NCBI GenBank assembly: GCA_964355115.1
Contig: CAYHCQ010000156.1
Coordinates: 1-7,100, forward strand
Length of the DNA stretch: 7,100 nucleotides
Reading direction: 5' to 3'
DNA from: JANXZO01 sp964355115
GTDB taxonomy: Bacteria; Bacteroidota; Bacteroidia; Bacteroidales; FEN-979
In this document: one piece after another, positions 1 to 5,518 of the stretch
How the letters are laid out: each line of letters begins with the position of its first letter
Position numbering within the stretch: position 1 is the first letter of the stretch
Translations under genes and position numbers: made by a program
The notes under the pieces: generated by a model
The model's input: the letters and a program-made list of their open reading frames with translations, nothing else
What the model was told of the DNA's origin: nothing
Database searches by the model: none

Positions 1-7
1 AATTGTT

Positions 8-40
8 TTTGGCAAAAATAGGCAGGATTTTGTAACTTTA
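8..40 (+). promoter_or_regulatory. Candidate Bacteroidota-type promoter for the cbpA-ndh pair
   Basis: A TTTG at 8-11 is followed after 21 bases by TAACTTTA at 33-40, one base off the Bacteroidota -7 consensus TAnnTTTG, with an acceptable distance to the -33 TTTG. Transcription would start near 46-48, leaving a leader of about 55 bases before the ATG at 102. Both elements lie inside short palindromes (6-18 and 30-43), which could be operators or simple AT-rich coincidence. A TATAAT-like string at 70-75 is also present, but the phylum's main sigma factor does not favour that motif. The call rests on motif matching only. Confidence 0.4.
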
Positions 41-101
41 CAATCGGCTGGATAATAACCTAGTTCCGTTATAATGCCAATTCCGGGTAAACACAATAAA
101 T

Positions 102-1022
102 ATGGAATATAAAGATTACTACAAGGTGCTGGGTGTTGCCAAAGATGCATCACAGGAGGAGATTAAAAAGCAATACAGAAAGCAGGCGGTAAAGTACCAT
201 CCGGATAAAAACCAGGGGAACAAGCAGGCTGAGGAGCGATTCAAGGATATTGGCGAGGCCTATGAGGTTCTGAGTGACCCGGCAAAACGCAAGAAATACG
301 ACCGGCTGGGGTCGAACTGGAAACAGTACGAGCAATCCGGTCCGCAGGGAGGTGCTGATTTTTCGCAGTGGGCACAGCAGCAGGGAGGAAGAGGCCGGCA
401 ATCCAGAACATACAGCGAAGAGGATTTCGGCGGCTCTGATTTTTCCGACTTCTTCAACTCTTTTTTCGGCGGAGGTGGTGGCCGCGGAAGGCGTGCTGAT
501 AGTGCACCTCAGAAAGGCCAGGATTATGAAGCAAAAATTGTCATCACACTCGAGGAGGCTTACCATGGTGTCGAGAGGATGATCTCACTTGGGGAGGAAA
601 AGATAAAGATCACCATCCCTCCTGGCGTGCAAAACGAGCAGGTACTCAGGGTAAGAGGTAAAGGTGGTGCAGGACGGCGTGGAGGCGAAAGCGGCCACCT
701 CTATCTTCATGTTGAGGTGGAACCTGACGCGCGGTTCGACCGTCAGGACAGCGATCTTTATAATGACGTGCATGTTCCTCTGTATACTGCTGTGCTCGGG
801 GGTGAGCTGGAAATCTCAACGCTGAAAGGAAATTTCAATATAAAAATACCGGCCGAAACCCAAACCGGAAAAACGCTGCGGCTGAAAGGCCTGGGCATGC
901 CTCTCTACCGGAAAAAAGGCGAATCGGGCGCGCTTTTTGTGAAAATTATCATTGATATTCCCACACAACTTACCCTGGAAGAAAAGGACCTTTTCGCAAA
1001 ACTAGCCTCACTAAGGCCATGA
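102..1022 (+). CDS. cbpA: CbpA-type DnaJ (Hsp40, type II/B) co-chaperone
   Basis: This cytoplasmic co-chaperone would deliver unfolded clients to DnaK (Hsp70) and stimulate its ATPase. The J domain spans about residues 5-69, with the diagnostic HPD at 33-35 and a typical helix IV ending in KKYDRLG. A Gln/Gly/Phe-rich linker (about 70-128, including SDFFNSFFGGGGG) leads to two beta-rich client-binding domains (about 140-215 and 218-288) and a short C-terminal helix. There is no CxxCxGxG zinc finger, so this is the CbpA/type B form, not canonical DnaJ. Its 306 residues equal the length of E. coli CbpA as I recall it. The ATG at 102 begins MEYKDYY, the usual family N-terminus; its leader is A-rich without a Shine-Dalgarno. 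The stop overlaps the ndh start (ATGA). No cbpM modulator gene follows, although one could lie upstream of the window. The symbol is by family; strict orthology is unproven. Confidence 0.9.
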   Translation: MEYKDYYKVLGVAKDASQEEIKKQYRKQAVKYHPDKNQGNKQAEERFKDIGEAYEVLSDPAKRKKYDRLGSNWKQYEQSGPQGGADFSQWAQQQGGRGRQSRTYSEEDFGGSDFSDFFNSFFGGGGGRGRRADSAPQKGQDYEAKIVITLEEAYHGVERMISLGEEKIKITIPPGVQNEQVLRVRGKGGAGRRGGESGHLYLHVEVEPDARFDRQDSDLYNDVHVPLYTAVLGGELEISTLKGNFNIKIPAETQTGKTLRLKGLGMPLYRKKGESGALFVKIIIDIPTQLTLEEKDLFAKLASLRP

Positions 1023-2296
1023 AAAAGCGACCCAGGATAATAATCATAGGCGGCGGATTTGGAGGCATAATGCTGATCCAGAAACTGAAGAACAAACCAG
1101 TCGACATAATCCTGATCGATCGCCACAACCATCATAATTTTCAACCTCTGCTCTACCAGGTAGCCACCTGCGGACTCTCAGCATCCTCTGTTGCCTCGCC
1201 ATTCAGGAGGATGTTCAAGGGATACAAAAACTTTACCTTTCACCTTGCCGAGGTTCAGAAGATCAACCCGGAAGGGAAAACAGTTGAAACGGATATCGGA
1301 ACATTCGCGTTTGACCATCTGGTTATTGCCACCGGATCGGAAACCAATTTCTTCAACAACGAGATGATGGCACGCCACAGCCTCGTCATGAAATCGCTGG
1401 ATGATGCGCTCACCATACGTAATACCCTGCTTGAACAGTTCGAGATTGCGACTGAGTATGACCAGCCGGAAGAGAAGAAGATCATCCTTAACTTTGTCAT
1501 TATTGGTGGCGGAGCGACCGGCGTTGAACTGGCAGGTGCCCTGGCAGAATTCAAGAAGCATATCATCCCCAAGGATTATCCCGAAATTGATCCATCCCTG
1601 ATGAATATCCATCTGATTGAAGCCGGAAACCGTCTCCTTCCAGCCATGTCGGACGGGGCTTCAATGAAAGCCTCTGAATTTCTGACAAGGATGGGAGTCA
1701 AGGTATGGCTCTCAACAACAGTAAAAAACTACGACGGTGTAAATGTCACCCTTACCGACCAGACCATTCTCAGATCAGCCTTTTTCATCTGGTCGGCAGG
1801 GGTAAAGGGGAGCCTCATTCCGGGGATACCCGACAGTTCTGTCAAGTTCGGACGAATCCTGGTTGACGAATACAATAAGGTATGCGGTTTTGAAAACATT
1901 TATGCCATCGGCGACGTGGCTGCCATCATCACACCTGAGATGCCGAAAGGCCATCCGATGCTTGCTTTCCCGGCGATGCAGCAGGGGACAAATGTTGCCA
2001 AAAACCTTCTTCGTCTGCTTAGTGATGAACCCCCACAAAAATTTCATTACCTCGACCTGGGCTCACTGGCCACAGTGGGTCGTCACAAAGCCGTGGCAGA
2101 CCTTCCATTTCTGAAAACTCAGGGATTCATTGCCTGGTTCCTGTGGATGGGACTTCACCTGATGCGGATCACCGGTTTCCGCAACCGGCTTACAGCCCTG
2201 TCCGACTGGATCTGGAACTATTTCACCTACGCTTTTTCATACAGGATCATCACGCGCCCCTCCTGCAAAAAACAACCTGACCCGGGATTCCACTGA
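1019..2296 (+). CDS. ndh: Type II NADH:quinone oxidoreductase (NDH-2), FAD-dependent
   Basis: The single-subunit, non-proton-pumping enzyme passes electrons from NADH through FAD to membrane quinone. Two Rossmann dinucleotide folds are visible: GGGFGG at residues 11-16 (FAD) and GGGATGVE at 163-170 (NADH). Other family signatures are ATG at 104-106, IYAIGDVA at 294-301 (FAD phosphate contact), the quinone-site region FPAMQQG at 317-323, and GSLATVGRHKAVADL at 348-362. The C-terminal segment (about 369-412) is aromatic and amphipathic, as expected of the peripheral membrane anchor. At 425 residues the length is normal. The start ATG overlaps the cbpA stop, which suggests translational coupling. 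Sulfide:quinone reductase and other pyridine nucleotide-disulfide relatives are less likely, because the GRHKAVAD block and C-terminal anchor fit NDH-2. Confidence 0.93.
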   Translation: MKKRPRIIIIGGGFGGIMLIQKLKNKPVDIILIDRHNHHNFQPLLYQVATCGLSASSVASPFRRMFKGYKNFTFHLAEVQKINPEGKTVETDIGTFAFDHLVIATGSETNFFNNEMMARHSLVMKSLDDALTIRNTLLEQFEIATEYDQPEEKKIILNFVIIGGGATGVELAGALAEFKKHIIPKDYPEIDPSLMNIHLIEAGNRLLPAMSDGASMKASEFLTRMGVKVWLSTTVKNYDGVNVTLTDQTILRSAFFIWSAGVKGSLIPGIPDSSVKFGRILVDEYNKVCGFENIYAIGDVAAIITPEMPKGHPMLAFPAMQQGTNVAKNLLRLLSDEPPQKFHYLDLGSLATVGRHKAVADLPFLKTQGFIAWFLWMGLHLMRITGFRNRLTALSDWIWNYFTYAFSYRIITRPSCKKQPDPGFH

Positions 2297-2416
2297 GGTT
2301 TCATTTCCATCTTTTTTTATTGCAAGGACCCTCATTCTCCACAGTGCCATCCTTTCTTTTTGCAATAATCCCTGGTGAAGCTCGTTTGAAACTACAACAA
2401 CTGAAAAACTGAAACG
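2297..2416. other. Intergenic region with imperfect repeats upstream of the small secreted protein
   Basis: This 120-base gap contains no ORF and no clear terminator hairpin. It holds a 19-base imperfect direct repeat (2307-2325 and 2347-2365, listed separately). A weak promoter candidate is TTTG at 2359-2362 followed after 18 bases by CTCGTTTG at 2381-2388. The final TTTG fits the Bacteroidota -7 element, but the leading TA is missing. The last 30 bases before the ATG at 2417 are A-rich, typical of translation leaders in this phylum. Confidence 0.35.
2307..2365 (+). repeat. 19-base imperfect direct repeat, two copies 40 bases apart
   Basis: Copies at 2307-2325 and 2347-2365 both begin CCATC and end TTGCAA and agree at 16 of 19 positions, with a pyrimidine-rich middle. 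Within the same stretch, TTATTGCAA (2317-2325) and TTGCAATAA (2360-2368) are exact reverse complements separated by 34 bases, so the region could also fold into a long-loop hairpin. The function is unknown, and the low complexity of the T-rich core weakens the case. Confidence 0.5.
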
Positions 2417-2692
2417 ATGAAAAGAATCACTGCCGTCTGCCTTGTCACCGTGCTGACAGGCCTCCTGTTTGTCAATAATATTCATGCACAAAGTAAAGGC
2501 CCCATGGATCCGATGAGTGTGGATGATATGACTATCGGTTTAAGCGTCGGAGCGGGAACCCCGATGTGGGGAAACGGAGCCGGAGTCTTTTTTGGAGCCT
2601 CTTACTTCTTCAACAGGAACCTGGGTGTGAACGGGGAGATTGGCTACAATTCCACCTATGCCAATATCGGGGTAATCTATAAACTTAACTGA
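2417..2692 (+). CDS. Small secreted beta-strand-rich protein, outer-membrane beta-barrel-like tail
   Basis: The 91-residue product starts with a convincing signal peptide: basic MKR, a hydrophobic core at about 4-20, and likely signal peptidase I cleavage after NNIHA (residue 24). The mature part of about 67 residues has alternating hydrophobic and Gly/aromatic stretches: TIGLSVGAG (39-47), GAGVFFGASYFF (54-65), LGVNGEIGYN (69-78) and YANIGVIYKL (81-90). The last three resemble the closing strands of Bacteroidota outer-membrane beta-barrel proteins. About four strands is too few for a monomeric eight-stranded barrel, so it may be a truncated remnant, an oligomeric barrel subunit, or a periplasmic beta protein. 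The single Cys (8) lies in the signal core, so it is not a lipoprotein. The gene is intact from ATG to TGA, and its stop abuts the convergent PAP2 stop. The exact function is not recognised. Confidence 0.65.
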   Translation: MKRITAVCLVTVLTGLLFVNNIHAQSKGPMDPMSVDDMTIGLSVGAGTPMWGNGAGVFFGASYFFNRNLGVNGEIGYNSTYANIGVIYKLN

Positions 2693-3286
2693 TTAATTCA
2701 GGGGTTCAGTATTACTGCTCCTGCCGGTTTGAAAACTGAGCAGGTAGCCACACAATTGCGCCCCGGCCCACCCCAGAATTCCGCCTGCAATCATACCGGC
2801 CAGCAGGTCGGCAGGATAATGCACCCCCAGGTACAACCGGGTATAGGCCATAAAAACCGCCCAGGGCAACAGCAGTAAAGCAAGCCACCGATTTCTGCTT
2901 TTTAAAAGAAGAATAAGAAAAATGGCAATGGCCATTGTATTGGACGCATGTGACGAGTAGAAACCATACTGACCTCCCCGGTAGCCGTTAACAATATGAA
3001 CCTGGGCAGAAAGAGCCGGGTCATTGCTGGGACGGAGCCGTTTTACCGAAGATTTTGCCAGGTTTGCACATTGGTCGGAAATGGTTATCGTCAGTACAAG
3101 CGAAAGGATCAGCGCCGCGGACTTCCACCTGTACGCGCGTATTGTGATATAGAGCAGGAGTATGAATAATGGCAGCCAGATCAGAGTCTGTGTACCCCAG
3201 AACATTACCTGGTCGAAAAAAGCAGTGTGCAGACTGTTGAGAAAGAGAAAAACAGACTGGTCAATATGGATCAGATTCCCTATCAC
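2693..3286 (-). CDS. PAP2-family membrane phosphatase (lipid phosphate or undecaprenyl diphosphate type)
   Basis: An integral inner-membrane phosphatase whose active site normally faces the periplasm; substrates in the family include undecaprenyl diphosphate, phosphatidylglycerol phosphate and lipid A phosphates. All three family motifs are present: K78-x6-R85-P86; a YSSH version of PSGH at 110-113 with the catalytic His113; and T149-R150-x5-H156-x3-D160 within TRLYLGVHYPAD. Hydrophobic segments lie at about 34-50, 56-71, 117-128, 134-148 and 162-183. The 197-residue length is normal. The start is GTG at 3286-3284: an in-frame stop lies six codons upstream, and the next Met (residue 28) would remove conserved N-terminal sequence. 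It begins 2 bases after the obg stop, so coupled translation is likely. The sequence alone does not fix the substrate. Confidence 0.85.
   Translation of the reverse strand: MIGNLIHIDQSVFLFLNSLHTAFFDQVMFWGTQTLIWLPLFILLLYITIRAYRWKSAALILSLVLTITISDQCANLAKSSVKRLRPSNDPALSAQVHIVNGYRGGQYGFYSSHASNTMAIAIFLILLLKSRNRWLALLLLPWAVFMAYTRLYLGVHYPADLLAGMIAGGILGWAGAQLCGYLLSFQTGRSSNTEPLN
2720..2744. other. Imperfect hairpin near the convergent gene ends
   Basis: CCTGC (2720-2724) pairs with GCAGG (2740-2744), and CGGTT (2725-2729) pairs with AACTG (2734-2738, one G-T pair), leaving a TGAA loop and one bulged A at 2739. It lies 28 bases past the stop of the small secreted protein gene, inside the 3' end of the PAP2 gene. 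No T-run follows on either strand, so it does not meet the standard for an intrinsic terminator. It is noted because the two genes abut and any terminator must sit inside one of them. Confidence 0.3.
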
Positions 3287-3288
3287 GA

Positions 3289-4278
3289 TTACTTGTTTAA
3301 CTCATCCCACAGGATGCCTTTCAACCTGTCGAGTCCGGTTTTTTTATGAGAAGAGATGAATACGCAGGAGACGTCTGGCAAATCCTTCTTCACCTCGTCA
3401 AGGATCTCCTTATCTGCCAGATCGCATTTGCTGATGGCCAGGACGCGCGTTTTATCGAGTAGTTCAGGATTATACTGTTCTAGTTCACTGAGCAGAATCT
3501 GGTACTCTTTGCGGATGTCACTGGCATCGACTGGTACCATGAACAGCAGGATTGAGTTCCGTTCGATGTGACGCAGGAATCTTAGTCCAAGTCCTTTCCC
3601 TTCGTGGGCTCCTTCAATAATACCAGGAATATCAGCCATGACAAATGAGCGCTGGTTGTGGTATTTGACGATTCCGAGATTGGGGACAAGTGTTGTGAAG
3701 GGATAATCTGCAATCTGTGGTTTGGCGGCCGAAATAACCGATAGCAGTGTGGATTTTCCGGCGTTCGGAAAGCCAACCAAACCCACGTCGGCCAGTATTT
3801 TCAGCTCGAGGATCTTCCAGCTCTCGATACCCGGTTCGCCCGGCTGAGCAAATTTTGGAGCCTGTCGTGTCGGGGTCTTAAAATGATCGTTCCCCATTCC
3901 GCCCCGCCCTCCCGGTACAAGTATATACTGCTGACCGTGTTCGGTAATCTCACATTCGAACTCACCGGTCTCCGAATCGCGGGCAAGGGTCCCAAGCGGT
4001 ACTTCAACAATAATATCGTTGCCGTTGGCACCATGCATCAGCTGTTTCAAACCAATTCCACCATGCTCGGCCCTGAGATGTTTTGTGAACTTCAGGTGAA
4101 GCAGGGTCCATAACTGGCTATTTCCCTGAAGAATGACATGGCCTCCCCTTCCGCCATCACCGCCATCGGGGCCTCCGTGCGCATTGGTGCGGGTACGCAG
4201 GAAATGTCGCGACCCGGCACCGCCGTTCCCGGAGGCACAGAAAATCTTGACATAATCGACGAAATTGGATTCAGACAT
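3289..4278 (-). CDS. obg: Obg/CgtA GTPase, ribosome-associated
   Basis: A cytoplasmic GTPase that binds the large ribosomal subunit and links ribosome maturation to growth and stress state. The glycine-rich Obg domain covers residues 1 to about 158 (for example GGPDGGDGGRGG at 35-46 and PGGRGGMGND at 122-131). The G domain follows, with G1 GFPNAGKS (169-176), G2 DYPFTT (191-196), G3 DIPG (216-219), G4 SKCD (283-286) and a G5 SSHKKTG (309-315). G4 has Ser where most GTPases have Asn; I recall the same in other Bacteroidota Obg proteins, so it is probably not a defect. The protein ends soon after the G domain and lacks the C-terminal OCT extension found in some Firmicutes. The ATG at 4278 gives the standard N-terminus MSESNFVDYVKI. 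It lies 31 bases after adk and 2 before the PAP2 gene, as third gene of the hpt-adk-obg-PAP2 run. Confidence 0.97.
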   Translation of the reverse strand: MSESNFVDYVKIFCASGNGGAGSRHFLRTRTNAHGGPDGGDGGRGGHVILQGNSQLWTLLHLKFTKHLRAEHGGIGLKQLMHGANGNDIIVEVPLGTLARDSETGEFECEITEHGQQYILVPGGRGGMGNDHFKTPTRQAPKFAQPGEPGIESWKILELKILADVGLVGFPNAGKSTLLSVISAAKPQIADYPFTTLVPNLGIVKYHNQRSFVMADIPGIIEGAHEGKGLGLRFLRHIERNSILLFMVPVDASDIRKEYQILLSELEQYNPELLDKTRVLAISKCDLADKEILDEVKKDLPDVSCVFISSHKKTGLDRLKGILWDELNK

Positions 4279-4309
4279 AAAAGATAGTGAAATGGCGAAA
4301 TAAAAAAAA

Positions 4310-4876
4310 TTAAAGTTTTATGACGGAACAGAGTTGGTTAAAAATATCATCAATGGTCCCAACACCGTATACCTCCAGGTAGGTGCCTTTTTCTTTGTAA
4401 TAATCGACCAGGGGTCTTGTATGATGCAGGTATTCAACCAACCTATGCTTAATTACCTCTTCGGTATCATCCTTGCGGCCCTGTTCTACAGCGCGCCTTA
4501 CGAGCCTTGCGGCAAGTTCTTCAACATTTACTTCGAGCGCAAGAACCAGGTTCACCTTCTGACCAATTTTTTGGAGCATCCGGCCCAGCTCTTCTGCCTG
4601 GTTCAGTGTGCGCGGAAAACCGTCCAGGACAAATCCTTCTGCATCCTTGTGTTTCACAAAAACAGATTCCATGATCTCGATCAGCAATTCATCGGAAACC
4701 AAATGACCGGCATTCATTACGGCTTTGACCTTCAATCCCAGCGGAGTACCGCCGCGAACCTCGGCCCGCAGAATATCGCCGGTAGAAATATGTTTCCATT
4801 TAAACTTTTCTGCGATCTTCACCGCCTGGGTCCCTTTCCCGGCACCCGGTGGTCCAAAAAGAATCAGGTTGAACAT
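4310..4876 (-). CDS. adk: Adenylate kinase, short (LID-less) form
   Basis: This cytoplasmic enzyme catalyses ATP + AMP = 2 ADP. The P-loop GPPGAGKGT is at residues 8-16, the AMP-binding STGD with Arg37 at 31-37, DGFPR at 85-89, and the late catalytic block GRKDDTEEVIKHRL at 133-146 with Arg145. At 188 residues it is the short type: the roughly 30-residue LID insertion is replaced by a short loop around 126-133, and there are no zinc-binding cysteines. The ATG at 4876 gives MFNLILFGPPG, the expected N-terminus. The leader has no Shine-Dalgarno. The gene lies 24 bases after hpt and 31 before obg, which suggests co-transcription, and it fits the purine theme of the cluster. Confidence 0.97.
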   Translation of the reverse strand: MFNLILFGPPGAGKGTQAVKIAEKFKWKHISTGDILRAEVRGGTPLGLKVKAVMNAGHLVSDELLIEIMESVFVKHKDAEGFVLDGFPRTLNQAEELGRMLQKIGQKVNLVLALEVNVEELAARLVRRAVEQGRKDDTEEVIKHRLVEYLHHTRPLVDYYKEKGTYLEVYGVGTIDDIFNQLCSVIKL

Positions 4877-4900
4877 ATGGCGACTTTTAGGATTAACAAA

Positions 4901-5437
4901 TTATTTTACCCGCTTGTAAATTTCCGGGAAATTCCGACCATAACCATCATAATCAAGTCCATAGCCGACTATGAACTCATTTGGAATCGACATCCCCAGG
5001 TAATCAATCGCAAACGACTTCTGAAATGCTTCGGGTTTAAAACAGAAACATGCAATCCTGACACTCAAAGGGTTTTTCTTCTTAATGTCTGACAGCAGCT
5101 TATCCATGGTAATTCCGGTGTCTACAATATCCTCAATCACAACAATATGGCGGCCTGTAAGCTCCTCCCCCACACCGATGAGCTCTTTCACTTTGCTTGT
5201 TGTCAGGGTTCCCGAGTAAGAGGCATACTTTACGAATGAGATTTCACAGGGAATCGTGATTTTTCTCAGGAGATCGGCAGCAAATACGAACGCACCGTTA
5301 AGCACAGCGAGGAAAAGCGGATTCTTTCCTTCGTAATCACGATTAATTCTGCCTGCAATATCTGCGATTGCAGTATCGATTTCCTGTTTTGTGATAGACT
5401 TTTCAAATGTTAAATCCTTTACAGTTATTGTCGACAT
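4901..5437 (-). CDS. hpt: Hypoxanthine phosphoribosyltransferase
   Basis: Purine salvage enzyme that converts hypoxanthine (and usually guanine) plus PRPP to IMP or GMP in the cytoplasm. The protein has 178 residues. The PRPP-binding signature is VVIEDIVDTG at 99-108, with the acidic pair E102-D103. The region KYASYSGTLTTSKV (70-83) matches the flexible catalytic loop, and NEFIVGYGLDYDGYGRN (153-169) matches the base-binding and C-terminal family block. The reading frame stays open upstream to 5884, but that part is antisense to purE and does not resemble the family. The ATG at 5437-5435 (MSTITVKD) gives the normal length and sits 25 bases from a perfect -7 element. It is the first gene of the minus-strand run to adk, obg and PAP2, and divergent from purE. 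Confidence 0.95.
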   Translation of the reverse strand: MSTITVKDLTFEKSITKQEIDTAIADIAGRINRDYEGKNPLFLAVLNGAFVFAADLLRKITIPCEISFVKYASYSGTLTTSKVKELIGVGEELTGRHIVVIEDIVDTGITMDKLLSDIKKKNPLSVRIACFCFKPEAFQKSFAIDYLGMSIPNEFIVGYGLDYDGYGRNFPEIYKRVK

Positions 5438-5461
5438 GTTGGCGCTGATGTTTGCTAAAGG

Positions 5462-5469
5462 CAAAGGTA
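5462..5469 (-). promoter_or_regulatory. Candidate -7 promoter element of the hpt-adk-obg operon
   Basis: Read on the minus strand, this is TACCTTTG, a perfect match to TAnnTTTG. It ends 24 bases before the hpt ATG, giving a leader of roughly 18 bases. No TTTG is seen at the usual -33 distance upstream on the minus strand, so this half is weak. Confidence 0.5.
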
Positions 5470-5476
5470 GACAAAT

Positions 5477-5518
5477 AATCACTACTTTTGTTTCTGTATC
5501 AGAAATCACTACCTGTAT
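5477..5518 (+). repeat. Imperfect tandem duplication in the purE leader
   Basis: AATCACTAC at 5477-5485 and again at 5504-5512 is followed each time by CTGTAT (5494-5499 and 5513-5518). In the first copy the two parts are separated by the 8 bases TTTTGTTT; in the second they are adjacent. The first copy supplies the TTTG of the -7 element, and the second runs into the purE ATG. This may be an old duplication with an 8-base insertion or deletion, or a pair of regulator half-sites. Confidence 0.6.
5483..5490 (+). promoter_or_regulatory. Candidate -7 promoter element of purE
   Basis: TACTTTTG matches TAnnTTTG exactly and lies 26 bases before the purE ATG, giving a leader of about 20 bases. The nearest upstream TTTG (5451-5454) is 28 bases away, longer than the usual 17-23, so the -33 element is missing or poor. 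An activator could compensate. Confidence 0.5.

Larger units (their letters stand above)
5438..5516. promoter_or_regulatory. Shared divergent hpt/purE intergenic region
   Basis: Only 79 bases separate the two start codons, so both purine genes are probably controlled here. Each strand carries a perfect Bacteroidota -7 element (listed separately), 13 bases apart edge to edge. Predicted transcript leaders are about 18-20 bases, too short for a riboswitch; no aptamer-like fold was seen. An internal duplication (5477-5518) overlaps the purE -7 element and could bear on regulation. Confidence 0.6.

Noticed and set aside
150..566. 138-residue minus-strand ORF opposite cbpA
   Set aside because: It is a shadow of the J-domain gene; the plus-strand frame contains the full set of CbpA domains.
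2926..2937. Perfect 12-base palindrome CAATGGCCATTG
   Set aside because: It lies within the PAP2 coding sequence, where the codons for MAI repeats create it; no promoter or second copy is nearby.
3428..3439. Non-consensus G4 motif SKCD in Obg, considered as a broken GTPase
   Set aside because: The other G motifs are intact, and the Ser variant is, from memory, common in Obg of this phylum.
4120..4215. GC-rich repeat-like stretch
   Set aside because: It is the glycine-rich N-terminal domain of Obg (GGPDGGDGGRGG region), and codon use explains the pattern.
4334..5092. 252-residue plus-strand ORF across adk and hpt
   Set aside because: It is antisense to two clearly recognised genes, has no family resemblance, and no promoter or leader was seen for it.
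5391..5516. Upstream extension of purE starting at 5391
   Set aside because: It would overlap the start of hpt and the -7 element of purE itself; the 42 extra residues are not part of the PurE family.
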